NCBI GenBank assembly: GCA_965278985.1
Contig: OZ257131.1
Location: forward strand, 5,146,001 to 5,210,000
Length of the DNA: 64,000 nt
Source: CAISIP01 sp965278985
Lineage (GTDB): Bacteria > Pseudomonadota > Gammaproteobacteria > Burkholderiales > Burkholderiaceae_C
Direction of reading: 5' to 3'
Notes under the pieces: generated by a model
Seen by the model: only the letters and a program-made list of their open reading frames with translations
Told to the model about the DNA's origin: nothing
The model's database searches: none
Made by a program: the position numbers and the translations under genes
Part shown: positions 42,776 through 51,220 of the stretch, in pieces
Layout: every line of letters starts with the position of its first letter
How positions within the stretch are numbered: the stretch's first letter is position 1

Positions 42776-45199
42776 TCAGGCGCGGGGTTGCCAGCGGTCG
42801 TACAGCCGCACGGGGATCTGCCGGCCCCACAACGCCACCTGTGCCGCCGTGCCCGCGTGCGCCACCTGCGCGGCCTGCTGCCGCACATAGCCCAGCGCCA
42901 CGCAGGCGCCTGCCCCGGGGCTCCAGCCGGCGGAGCTGATCTCTCCCACCGTGGTGCCATCGAGCAGGATGGATTCGCCGCCCCACAGGTAGTCGTCCGC
43001 CGACTCGGCCACCAGCGTGACCAGCTTTTTGCGCAGCGGTTGCGCTTGCTTAGCACGCAGGGCCTGCTGGCCGATGAAAGGCGAGGGCTTGTCCAGCTTG
43101 ACGGTGTAGGCCATGCCGGCGTCGAACGGTGTTTCGTCGGGGCCGAGCTCCGCGCCCCAGGCCCGCCGGCCCATCTCGATGCGCAGCGCATCGAGTGCGA
43201 AGTAGCCCGCATCGCGCAGGCCCAGGTCGGCGCCCGCTTCGGTGAGGGTCTGGTAGACGTGGCGTGTCATCTCGACGGGCACGTACAGCTCGAAGCCCGG
43301 GCCGCCGACATAGCTCATGCGCGCGGCGCGCACGCGGGCAAAGCCCAGGTCGATGAGCTTCGTGGTGGAGAACGGCAGCCCTTCGCGCGACAGGTCGTCG
43401 GGGCTCACGCGGGCCATCAGCTCGGACGCCTTGGGCCCCATGACCGAGAGCACGCAGTACAGCGGCGTCACGTCGGTCAGGATGGCGTGCTCGGTGGGTT
43501 CGATGTGGCGCGAGATCCAGTCGAAGTCGCGCACGGTCTGGGCCGAGCCGGTGACGATGAGGTAGCGCTCGCCGTTGCGGTCCGGCTGTTGGCGGATCAC
43601 CGTCAGGTCGCTCTCGAAGCCGCCGCGTTCGTTGAGCATGGCCGTGTAGACCATCTTGTTGACCGGCACGTCCATCTCGTTGGCGCACAGGCGCTGCAGC
43701 ACGGCCAGCGCGTCGCGGCCCTGCAGCAGCAGCTTGGAGAAGGAGCTCTGGTCGTAGAGCGCAACGGACTCGCGCGTGGCGCGCTGCTCAGCCTGCACCC
43801 ATGGCAGCCAGTGCGGCATGCCCAGCGTGTGCTCGGGTCCTGCCACACCGTCTGGGCGGAAGTAGTTGACGCGCTCCCAGCCGTTCTTGCTGCCAAACTC
43901 GGCGCCTTTGGCGAGCAGGGTGTCGTACAGCGGCGAGGTGCGCAGCGGCCTGGCCGTCTCCAGTTCCTGCCGTGGCCAACGCATCGCGTAGTGCAGGCCC
44001 AGCGTCTCGGCCGTGCGTTCGAACAGCGCCTTGCGGTTGCCGGTGAAGGGGCCGAAGCGGCGGATGTCCACGTCCCACAGGTCGCTGCTGGGCGCGCCGT
44101 CGATGATCCACTCCGCGATCAGCCGGCCCGCGCCGCCCGAGTTGGCGATGCCGGCCGAGTTGAAGCCTGCGCAGACGAAATAGTTGCGCAGCTCCGGCGC
44201 CTCGCCCAGGATGAAGTTGCCGTCGGGTGTGAAGCTCTCCGGCCCATTGAGCAGCATCTTGATCTCGGCCGTCTCCAGGCAGGGCGTGCGGTGGATGGCG
44301 GCCGTCATCAGCGGCTCGAACTGGTCCCAGTCCTCGCCCAGCAGCTGGAACTGGAAGTCGCGCGGCACCGGGTCCACCTTCCAGGGCTTGGCCACGGGCT
44401 CGAAGCCACCCATCACCAGGCCGCCCACCTCTTCCTTGTAGTAGATGAAACCGTCCGGGTCGTGCATCACGGGCAGCATGGGGTGCACGCCGGGGATCTT
44501 GCCAGTGACGATGTAGAAGTGTTCGGCCGAATACAACGGCACGTTCACACCGGCGAGCTTGCCGAATTGGCGCGCCCACTGTCCGGCGCAGTTCACCAGC
44601 ACCTCGCAGCGCACATCCCCCTGCGCCGTGCGCACGCCAGCCACCTTGCCGTTCTCCACGATCACGCCCGTGACCTCGATGCCTTCGCGGATGGTCACGC
44701 CGCGGTTGCGTGCGCCCTTGGCCATCGACATGCACAGGTCCGCCGGGTTGGCCTTGCCGTCGCCGGGCAGCCAGATGCCGCCTTGCAGATCGTCGGTGCG
44801 CATGATGGGGTACTTGTCGCCCACTTCCTGGGGGGAGATCAGGTGGCACTCCACACCGAAGCTGTTCGCCATAGTGGCCTGCTTCTGCAGCACCTGCCAG
44901 CGCTCGGGGGTCTTCGCAACGTTGACACTGCCGCACTGCTTCCAGCCGGTCGCAAGACCCGTCTCTTCTTCCAGCGAGGCATACAGGCCGATGCCGTATT
45001 GGCTCATCACCGTCATGTTGCGGTTGGGCCGCATCTGTCCCACCAGCCCGGCAGCGTGCCAGGTGGTGCCACTAGTGAGCTTGCCCTGTTCCAGCAGGAG
45101 TACTTCGGTGCGGCCCATCTTGGCAAGGTGGTAAGCCGTCGAACAGCCGGCAATGCCGCCGCCGACGATGATGATTTCCGCGTGGGTGGGCAAGTCCAT
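42776..45199 (-). CDS. Dimethylglycine/sarcosine dehydrogenase-like flavoprotein (DAO + GCV_T)
   Basis: 807 residues: an N-terminal FAD-binding amine oxidase domain (IIIVGGGIAGCSTAYHLAKMG) with the covalent-FAD His position in SGTTWHAAGLVGQM. A middle FAO domain follows, and the C-terminal ~380 residues form a glycine-cleavage-T-like folate domain (PLYCVLSVMGPKASELMARV, YVGGPGFELYVP, KLDKPSPFIGQQAL). This architecture oxidatively removes N-methyl groups and transfers them to tetrahydrofolate. AAGGAG precedes ATG 45199; upstream codons in frame belong to the transporter gene's shadow. It is last in a minus-strand run with the EamA gene and phosphonate genes. The substrate is open; an N-methylated amine is likely. 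Confidence 0.85.
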   Translation of the reverse strand: MDLPTHAEIIIVGGGIAGCSTAYHLAKMGRTEVLLLEQGKLTSGTTWHAAGLVGQMRPNRNMTVMSQYGIGLYASLEEETGLATGWKQCGSVNVAKTPERWQVLQKQATMANSFGVECHLISPQEVGDKYPIMRTDDLQGGIWLPGDGKANPADLCMSMAKGARNRGVTIREGIEVTGVIVENGKVAGVRTAQGDVRCEVLVNCAGQWARQFGKLAGVNVPLYSAEHFYIVTGKIPGVHPMLPVMHDPDGFIYYKEEVGGLVMGGFEPVAKPWKVDPVPRDFQFQLLGEDWDQFEPLMTAAIHRTPCLETAEIKMLLNGPESFTPDGNFILGEAPELRNYFVCAGFNSAGIANSGGAGRLIAEWIIDGAPSSDLWDVDIRRFGPFTGNRKALFERTAETLGLHYAMRWPRQELETARPLRTSPLYDTLLAKGAEFGSKNGWERVNYFRPDGVAGPEHTLGMPHWLPWVQAEQRATRESVALYDQSSFSKLLLQGRDALAVLQRLCANEMDVPVNKMVYTAMLNERGGFESDLTVIRQQPDRNGERYLIVTGSAQTVRDFDWISRHIEPTEHAILTDVTPLYCVLSVMGPKASELMARVSPDDLSREGLPFSTTKLIDLGFARVRAARMSYVGGPGFELYVPVEMTRHVYQTLTEAGADLGLRDAGYFALDALRIEMGRRAWGAELGPDETPFDAGMAYTVKLDKPSPFIGQQALRAKQAQPLRKKLVTLVAESADDYLWGGESILLDGTTVGEISSAGWSPGAGACVALGYVRQQAAQVAHAGTAAQVALWGRQIPVRLYDRWQPRA

Positions 45200-45240
45200 G
45201 GTGAACTCCTTGTGCGATGAAACGCCTGGGGCTGCTGCGG

Positions 45241-46086
45241 CTATCCCAGCCGCAACGCCATCACCCCCGCCAGGATGACGCAGGTGCCCACCAGCCGGCG
45301 CGGGGTAAAAACTTCCTTGAGAAACCAGACCCCCAGCAGTGCCGCGAACAACACGGAGGTCTCGCGCAGCGCGGCTACGGTGGCAACGGGTGCGCGCGTC
45401 ATGGCCCACAGCGCTACGCCATAGGAACCCATGGAGGCGGCCGCGCCGCCCAGCGCCAGGGGCCAGCGTTGGCGCACATAGGGCAGCACCACCGCGCTGC
45501 GTTGGCGCAGGAACACGATGAGTGCAAAGGGCCAGCCATCGAGCAGGAACAGCGTGGCCACGTACTGCGCGGCGTTGCCGGATGCGCGCACGCCCAGGCC
45601 GTCTGCCACGGTGTAGAGCGCAATGATCACGGCGTTGGCCAGCGCGAACCACAGGGCCTTGGGCGCGGCGAAGGCATGCTGGCTGAGGCCCAATGTCAGC
45701 ACGCCCACGCTGATGCCCACCACGCCAACCCAGGCCAGTGGTGACAGCGATTCCCCCAGTATCAGCGACGACGACAGGGCCACCAGCAGCGGCGCGCTGC
45801 CGCGCATCAGCGGGTAGGTGAGGCCCAGGTCACCATGCTTGTAGGCGCCACTCAAGGCGGTGTAGTAGCCGATGTGGATGACGATGGACGCGAGGATGTA
45901 GGGCCAGGCCGCTGCGGGTGGCCAACCCAGGATGGCCACCAGCGGTGCTGCGATCACCGAGCCGAGCAGGTGGATGAGCGCAGTGTCCAAGGACTTGTTT
46001 GTGCTGGACTTGATGAGCGCGTTCCAGGCGGCATGGAGCAGGCCGCCTGCCAGAACTGCCGCGACGATGGGCCATGTCAGGCCCAT
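45241..46086 (-). CDS. EamA/DMT-family membrane transporter
   Basis: 281 residues with about ten transmembrane helices in two EamA repeats (first WPIVAAVLAGGLLHAAWNALIK, second beginning near LWFALANAVIIALYTVADG). The family exports or imports small metabolites, amines or amino acids. Starts at ATG 46086 and is 41 bp upstream of the flavoprotein start, so the two are probably one transcription unit. Substrate cannot be read from sequence; context suggests a methylated amine or aminophosphonate product. Confidence 0.85.
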   Translation of the reverse strand: MGLTWPIVAAVLAGGLLHAAWNALIKSSTNKSLDTALIHLLGSVIAAPLVAILGWPPAAAWPYILASIVIHIGYYTALSGAYKHGDLGLTYPLMRGSAPLLVALSSSLILGESLSPLAWVGVVGISVGVLTLGLSQHAFAAPKALWFALANAVIIALYTVADGLGVRASGNAAQYVATLFLLDGWPFALIVFLRQRSAVVLPYVRQRWPLALGGAAASMGSYGVALWAMTRAPVATVAALRETSVLFAALLGVWFLKEVFTPRRLVGTCVILAGVMALRLG

Positions 46087-46149
46087 GGGCTCTTCGCTTC
46101 CGGCGTTGCGTGGTTTGACGGGCGTTCTTTTGGCGTGCCACTGAGAGGG

Positions 46150-46458
46150 CGGGATCCGGCCGCCGGGGCACTCGGCTCCGCGGCTGTCCCCCGCCGTCGG
46201 CCTAGGGCCGACAAGGCTCCTCCTTTATGCCGCTGCGCCGAGCGCCCCACCGGCCGGATTTGCGAGTGTGGTGGGCATGCGAAGGCTGCGTGCAAACTGA
46301 CTCGTACGAAGGAGGACAGACCTGCGCATATCCACCAAGCTCGCAGCCGAGGAGGCTGGGGTGCATGGCGCAGCGGCACAAAGGAGGAGGAGACGGCCCT
46401 AGGCCGTCGACGGGGGACAGCCGCGGAGCCATGTACGCCGGCCTCCTCGGCCCGCCAA
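46150..46458. repeat. Large near-perfect palindromic intergenic element (~300 bp)
   Basis: This fills the 408-bp gap between the EamA start and the ALDH stop. A perfect 19-bp arm, GGCTCCGCGGCTGTCCCCC at 46174-46192, is repeated inverted at 46412-46430. Inside it, GGCCTAGGGCC, CTCCTCCTTT and GCCGCTGCGCC blocks of the left arm match the inverted right arm in order, and TGCGAG..TGGTGG..ATGCG blocks continue toward a centre at CGTACG (about 46303-46308). The whole can fold into one long interrupted hairpin or cruciform. No credible gene lies within; reading frames crossing it repeat the same peptide on both strands. Confidence 0.8.
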
Positions 46459-46494
46459 CCAATCAACTCAGTTCCTTCCGTCACAACCAGCCGT

Positions 46495-47946
46495 TCAGTT
46501 CCAGGGCAGCGAATAGGTCTTCGTGTTCGTGAAGCTCTTCATCGCCTCCTGCACCCCCTCCTTGTACCCCAGCCCCGAATCCTTGATGCCCCCGAACGGT
46601 GTCAGCTCCAACCGGTACCCAGGCACCTCGCGCACATTGACCGTGCCCACTTCCAGCTCGCTCACGAAGCGCGTGATGTAGTCCAGCCGGTTCGTGCACA
46701 CCGCGCTCGACAACCCATAGGCCGTGCCATTGGAAATGCGGATCGCCTCGTCGATGGAGTCGAATCGGATGATGGGCGACACCGGCCCGAAGGTCTCTTC
46801 CTTCACCAGCAGCATCTCGGGCCGCACCTGGTCCACCACGGTGGGGGAATACAACGCGCCACGCCGTTCGTTGCCAATGAGCAGCTTCGCACCCTGGGCA
46901 ATGGCCTCGTTCACGCGCGACTCGAAGAACTTCGCGGCCGGCTCGTCGATGACCGTGCCCATGTCGTTGGCCTTGTCCGACGGGTCGCCGTACTTCCAGG
47001 CCCGGGTCTTCGCCACCACCTGCTCGACGAATTCGTCGGCTACCGAACGGTGCACCAGCATGCGCTTGACGGCTGTGCAGCGTTGACCCGAGTTCTTGTA
47101 CGAGCCCTGCACGGCCAGCGTGGAAGCCTCGTCGATGTCCGCATCTTCCATCACGATGATCGGGTCGTTGCCGCCCAGCTCCAGCACCATGCGCCGGTAG
47201 CCAGCCTTGTGGGCGATGTACTTGCCGATGGCCACGCCGCCCGTGAAGGTGACCAGGTCCACGTGGTCGTTGGTCAGCAGCTCGTCGGCGATCTCGCGCG
47301 GGTCGCCAGTGATGACGCTCAGCATCTCGGGCGGCAGGCCGGCCTCGTACAGGATGTCCGCAAACAAGATGGCGGAGAAGGGCACTTTCTCCGAGGGCTT
47401 GAGCACCATGCGGTTGTTGGTGGCGATGCTGGGCACCACCTTGTGCGCCACCTGGTTCACCGGGTGGTTAAAGGGCGTGATGGCGGTGATCACGCCCAGC
47501 AACGGCGCACGCTGCGTGTAGACCTTGCGCTTCTTGCCGTGGTGCGTGAGGTCGCAGCTGAAGATCTGGCCATCGTCCTTCAGCACCTCGTTGGCGCCGA
47601 ACAGCAGCACGTCGCTCACGCGTCCGGCTTCGTACATCGCATCCTTGATGCACAGGCCCGCTTCGGCGCTGATCAGCGCGGCCACCTCGTCCACGCGGCG
47701 CGCGGCGATGGCCGCCGCACGGTTCAGTATCGCGGCGCGCTCGAAGCGGGATAGCGTAGGCCGGTAGGCGTGGGCGATGGCGTAGGTCTCGCGCACCTCT
47801 TCCAGCGTGGCCTTGGGCACGCTGCCGATGCGTTGCTCCGTGTACGGATTGAAGACGGGGATGTGGCGCTCGCGGCCCGCACCCACCTTGCGGCCGGCGA
47901 TGCGCATGGCGTCCAACTGGTGGTCGCGGATGAACTGGTCCATCAT
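46495..47946 (-). CDS. phnY: Phosphonoacetaldehyde dehydrogenase (PhnY-type ALDH)
   Basis: NAD-dependent oxidation of phosphonoacetaldehyde to phosphonoacetate. 483 residues of the ALDH fold. Cofactor/active-site motifs are TFTGGVAIGKYIAHKAG, VLELGGNDPI and the catalytic Cys in NSGQRCTAVKRM, with EETFGPVSPIIRF near the end. Assignment to phosphonoacetaldehyde rests on the gene next door (phnA) and phnW across the regulator. ATG 47946 has AGGAG eight bases upstream; an upstream TTG and a second ATG at 47943 are alternatives. Confidence 0.85.
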   Translation of the reverse strand: MMDQFIRDHQLDAMRIAGRKVGAGRERHIPVFNPYTEQRIGSVPKATLEEVRETYAIAHAYRPTLSRFERAAILNRAAAIAARRVDEVAALISAEAGLCIKDAMYEAGRVSDVLLFGANEVLKDDGQIFSCDLTHHGKKRKVYTQRAPLLGVITAITPFNHPVNQVAHKVVPSIATNNRMVLKPSEKVPFSAILFADILYEAGLPPEMLSVITGDPREIADELLTNDHVDLVTFTGGVAIGKYIAHKAGYRRMVLELGGNDPIIVMEDADIDEASTLAVQGSYKNSGQRCTAVKRMLVHRSVADEFVEQVVAKTRAWKYGDPSDKANDMGTVIDEPAAKFFESRVNEAIAQGAKLLIGNERRGALYSPTVVDQVRPEMLLVKEETFGPVSPIIRFDSIDEAIRISNGTAYGLSSAVCTNRLDYITRFVSELEVGTVNVREVPGYRLELTPFGGIKDSGLGYKEGVQEAMKSFTNTKTYSLPWN

Positions 47947-47980
47947 GGTCAAAGCTCCTGCTGCAGCGGTGTGGGTTGGC

Positions 47981-49216
47981 TTACTGCGCGTAGTTCAATG
48001 CGATGTCGAAGGCATCGAAGTTACGGAAGCGCCGGCTGCTGTCCAGGCCCGGTGTCTTGCGGTTGAGGATCAGCGGCACACGCTGCTCGCTGATGCCACC
48101 GTGCGAGCGCAGCGGCAGGTCCAGTGCGGTCAGATCATGCCGCGCGGCGGAGGTGCCGATCACGGTGAAACGCTCCGACACCACCACCATGTCGCCGATA
48201 CGGTCGGCGGGCAACTCGAAACGCTCGGCAGCTTGCGCACGCGTGAGCACCGCCTCCATGCCCTTCACGGCTTGCAGTTTGGCGCATGCCGCGGCGATGT
48301 CCGTGTCCGGCGGCAGGTAGACGGTGGCGAAGGAGCCCAGGGCGCCGTGGTGCACCACATACGGGTCCGTGATGGGCAGGATCACGCGCGCATTCTGGCC
48401 ACCGGGGGCCGCACCGGGCGTGCCCAGCCAGCTGTCGAACCAGTCCTGCAGGTAGATCACGTCCGGCTTGCCGTCCATCGCCACCTTGGCGTTCATGCCG
48501 TGGTCGGCCGTCAGCGCGATCACGCAGCCCATCGCGTCCAACTGGCCCAGGTAGCCGTCCATCATGGTGTAGAAGCTGTTGGCACCGTCAGTACCGGGGG
48601 CGTACTTGTGCTGGATGTAGTCGGTGGTCGAGAGGTACATCACGTCGGGGCGGTGCTTCTGCATCAGCTGCACGCCGGCCGCGAACACGAACTCCGACAG
48701 GTCCGCGCTGTAGACGCTGGGCACGGGTTTGCCGACCAGACCCAGCACGTCGGTGATGCCATTCACTTCCTGCGTGACCTGGTCCGACTTCTCGGAGGAG
48801 AAGCAGATGCCGCGCATCTTGTGGCCCAGCAACGCGCGCAGCTTGTCCTTGGCTGTGACCACCGCCACCGACTTGCCGGCATCGGCCAGGGCGGCCAGCA
48901 GCGTGGGTGCCCGCAGCCACTTGGCGTCGTTCATCATCACCTCGGTGCCGGTGGCCGTGTCGAACAAATAGTTGCCGCAGATGCCGTGCACGCTGGGCGG
49001 TGCGCCGGTCACGATGGACAGGTTGTTGGGGTTTGTGAAGCTGGGCACCACGCAATCGGCCACCAGGCCCGTGCCTTCGGCCAGTGTCTTCTTCAGCCAC
49101 GGCATGTGGCCCGTGGCCACGGCCTGGGCGAGGTAGTCGGGCTCGCAGCCATCGACGCAGACCACCACGGTGGGCGCGCTCGGCAGCTTGTAGGTGCGGG
49201 AGTTGACGTTCAGCAT
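47981..49216 (-). CDS. phnA: Phosphonoacetate hydrolase
   Basis: Zinc-dependent C-P bond hydrolase splitting phosphonoacetate to acetate and phosphate (alkaline phosphatase superfamily). 411 residues. Metal ligands and nucleophile are in VVVCVDGCEPDYL, the Thr nucleophile motif PSFTNPNNLSIVTGAPPSVHG, the HGMNAK site in ALTADHGMNAKV, and the terminal RSHGGISEQRVPLIL. Close match to the family throughout. Start ATG 49216, 13 bp after the GntR gene stop; no strong Shine-Dalgarno. It completes the PhnW-PhnY-PhnA route. Confidence 0.93.
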   Translation of the reverse strand: MLNVNSRTYKLPSAPTVVVCVDGCEPDYLAQAVATGHMPWLKKTLAEGTGLVADCVVPSFTNPNNLSIVTGAPPSVHGICGNYLFDTATGTEVMMNDAKWLRAPTLLAALADAGKSVAVVTAKDKLRALLGHKMRGICFSSEKSDQVTQEVNGITDVLGLVGKPVPSVYSADLSEFVFAAGVQLMQKHRPDVMYLSTTDYIQHKYAPGTDGANSFYTMMDGYLGQLDAMGCVIALTADHGMNAKVAMDGKPDVIYLQDWFDSWLGTPGAAPGGQNARVILPITDPYVVHHGALGSFATVYLPPDTDIAAACAKLQAVKGMEAVLTRAQAAERFELPADRIGDMVVVSERFTVIGTSAARHDLTALDLPLRSHGGISEQRVPLILNRKTPGLDSSRRFRNFDAFDIALNYAQ

Positions 49217-49229
49217 TGGAGGTGTCCTG

Positions 49230-49946
49230 TCAGAGAGGAATGGAAGAGGGAGGCGCTGCGTCGGCAGTCGGCACGCGTTGCTTGCCGTCCAGCGCGTGTT
49301 CGAACATGACGCGGCCCGCGCGCTCGGCATCGCCCGAGGCGATGGCGTCCAGGATGTCGCGGTGCTCGCTGGCCGATACCGGCAGCACGCCCACCACATC
49401 CAGGTTGCGGCGGCGGATCAGCGCGAGCTCCTTGACCAGCTTGCGGTAGATGGCGGTGAGCTTGCGGTTGCCCGCCATCTCCACCAGCCGGTCGTGGAAG
49501 CCCAGGTTGAGCTGGTGGTAGGCCATCTCGTCCTGTGCCTGCACCGCCACGTCCATGGCCTGCACCAGCGCTTCGGCCTCGGCGAACTGCGCGGGCGTGA
49601 TGTGGCGGGCGAGGTGGCGGCCGGTGAGCTCTTCCATCGCGGCCCGCAGCTCATAAATCTCGATGGCTTCGTCCATCGGGATGTCGCGCACGAACACGCC
49701 GCGGTTCTTCTCGCTGCGCACCAAGCCGGCCTCGTCGAGGATGCGGAAGGCCTCGCGCACCGGGCCCCGCGATACGCCCATCTTGAGCGCCAGCGCGGCC
49801 TCGTTGAGCTTCTCGCCGGGGGCGTATTCGCCTGCCAGGATCGCGCGCTCGATCTCCTGCTGCACCACGGTGGTCAGCGAGCTGGACTGGAGTTGGGCAA
49901 TGGTGGGGTGCGGCGCAGCGCTCATGGGGCGGTATTGAAACCGCAT
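49230..49946 (-). CDS. GntR-family (FCD) regulator of the phosphonate genes
   Basis: About 238 residues from the ATG at 49946 (or 231 from the ATG at 49925). N-terminal wHTH (AILAGEYAPGEKLNEAALALKMGVSRGPVREAFRIL region) and all-helical FCD ligand domain (ELRAAMEELTGRHLARHI, YHQLNLGFHDRLVEMAGN, SEHRDILDAIASGDAERAG). It is the first gene of the minus-strand phn set and divergent from phnW. The inverted repeat at 49956-49986 is its likely operator. The effector may be 2-AEP or phosphonoacetaldehyde (inference). Confidence 0.88.
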   Translation of the reverse strand: MRFQYRPMSAAPHPTIAQLQSSSLTTVVQQEIERAILAGEYAPGEKLNEAALALKMGVSRGPVREAFRILDEAGLVRSEKNRGVFVRDIPMDEAIEIYELRAAMEELTGRHLARHITPAQFAEAEALVQAMDVAVQAQDEMAYHQLNLGFHDRLVEMAGNRKLTAIYRKLVKELALIRRRNLDVVGVLPVSASEHRDILDAIASGDAERAGRVMFEHALDGKQRVPTADAAPPSSIPL

Positions 49947-49955
49947 CTTCGTAAA

Positions 49956-49986
49956 TTGTCAACAATCAGCAAAAAACAATTGACAA
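49956..49986. promoter_or_regulatory. Inverted repeat, probable GntR operator between gntR-phnAY and phnW
   Basis: TTGTCAA (49956-49962) and TTGACAA (49980-49986) form a symmetric pair separated by an A-rich centre, an AT-rich island in GC-rich DNA. Located 10 bp before the regulator's first ATG and 64 bp before phnW. TTGACA could double as a -35 element for phnW. Confidence 0.6.
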
Positions 49987-50049
49987 AGAAGGGCCGGGCG
50001 TTTTCCAATCGCCACCGTTGCCCGCAAACCACCTTCCTGGAGCCTTCCC

Positions 50050-51159
50050 ATGGACCGCGACAAGATCCTCCTGACCCCCGGCCCGCTGACCACGACGCTG
50101 CGCACCAAGCTCGCCATGCTCAAGGACTGGGGCTCCTGGGACAGCGACTTCAACGCCGTCACCGCCAGCGTGCGCAAGAGCCTGCTGGCCATCCTGCACG
50201 GCGAGGAAACCCATGTGGTTGTGCCCCTGCAGGGCAGCGGCACCTTCAGCGTCGAGGCCGCCGTGAGCACCGTAGTACCGCGCGACGGCCATGTGCTGGT
50301 GCTGGATAACGGCGCGTACTGCAAGCGCGCGGCGAAGCTCACCACGCTGATGGGCCGGCGCTGCACCGTAGCGCCGTTCGACGAGGCGGCACCCGTGTCT
50401 CCCGAGCAATGTGAGCGCATGCTCGTCGCCGACGCCAGCATCACCCATGTGGTGCTGATCCACTGCGAGACCGGCGCAGGCGTGCTCAACCCGCTGCAAG
50501 CCGTGGCCGACGTCTGCCAGAAGCACGGCAAAGGCTTGATCGTGGATGCCATGAGCTCCTTCGGCGCGCTGCCAATCGACGCCCGCACCACGCGCTTCGA
50601 CGCCCTGATCGCCGCCAGCGGCAAGTGCCTGGAAGGTGTGCCAGGCATGGGCTTCGTGTTCCTGCGCAAAGCCATCCTGGCGGGTTGCGAAGGCAACAGC
50701 CAGTCGCTGGCCATGGACCTTTTCGACCAGTACCAGTACATGGAGAAAACCACGCAGTGGCGCTTCACGCCGCCCACGCATGTGGTGGTGGCGTTGCATG
50801 AGGCCATCGCGCAGTTCGAGGCAGAGGGTGGCCAGCCCGCCCGCTTGGCGCGCTACCAGCGCAATTACGAGACGCTGGTGCGCGGCATGGCGAAGCTGGG
50901 CTTCAAGCCGTTCCTCGATCCTTCCGTGCAGGCGCCCATCATCGTGACCTTCCATGCGCCGCCGGATGCGCTGTACGACTTCAAGCGCTTCTACGCGGCC
51001 GCGCGGGCGCGGGGCTTCATCCTCTATCCCGGCAAGTTGACGACGGTGGAGACCTTCCGCGTGGGGTGCATCGGCGCCATCGGCCCCGATGAGATGGCGC
51101 AGGCGGTGCATGCGGTCAGCATGGTGATGGAGGACCTGGGGTTGGCACTGGCAGCGTGA
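50050..51159 (+). CDS. phnW: 2-aminoethylphosphonate--pyruvate transaminase
   Basis: PLP enzyme moving the amino group of 2-AEP to pyruvate, giving phosphonoacetaldehyde and alanine. 369 residues, class-V fold. Begins KILLTPGPLTTT, with QGSGTFSVEAAVSTVVP, a VDAMSSFGALPID segment before the PLP Lys in AASGKCLEGVPGMGFV, and FRVGCIGAIGPDEM at the end. Divergent from the GntR-phnA-phnY set; with them it forms the complete 2-AEP to acetate route. No specific 2-AEP transporter is seen here. Confidence 0.93.
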   Translation: MDRDKILLTPGPLTTTLRTKLAMLKDWGSWDSDFNAVTASVRKSLLAILHGEETHVVVPLQGSGTFSVEAAVSTVVPRDGHVLVLDNGAYCKRAAKLTTLMGRRCTVAPFDEAAPVSPEQCERMLVADASITHVVLIHCETGAGVLNPLQAVADVCQKHGKGLIVDAMSSFGALPIDARTTRFDALIAASGKCLEGVPGMGFVFLRKAILAGCEGNSQSLAMDLFDQYQYMEKTTQWRFTPPTHVVVALHEAIAQFEAEGGQPARLARYQRNYETLVRGMAKLGFKPFLDPSVQAPIIVTFHAPPDALYDFKRFYAAARARGFILYPGKLTTVETFRVGCIGAIGPDEMAQAVHAVSMVMEDLGLALAA

Positions 51160-51220
51160 ACGCGCGGTGACAAGCTACCCGGGCAGCCCGCCCTGAGCGA
51201 GCCGCCTACGCCGCGTGTGC

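Noticed and set aside
45200..45652. N-terminal extension of the dimethylglycine-dehydrogenase-like protein
   Set aside because: Overlaps the EamA gene out of frame; ATG 45199 has an AAGGAG site and a normal flavoprotein N-terminus.
46202..46532. Several overlapping ORFs of 85-135 codons on both strands
   Set aside because: They all cross the large palindrome and repeat the same peptide strings; no protein features.
49956..49986. PpsR operator in the phn region
   Set aside because: The TGT and ACA half-sites are too far apart (23 bases between) and the neighbours are not photosynthesis genes; it fits a GntR site instead.
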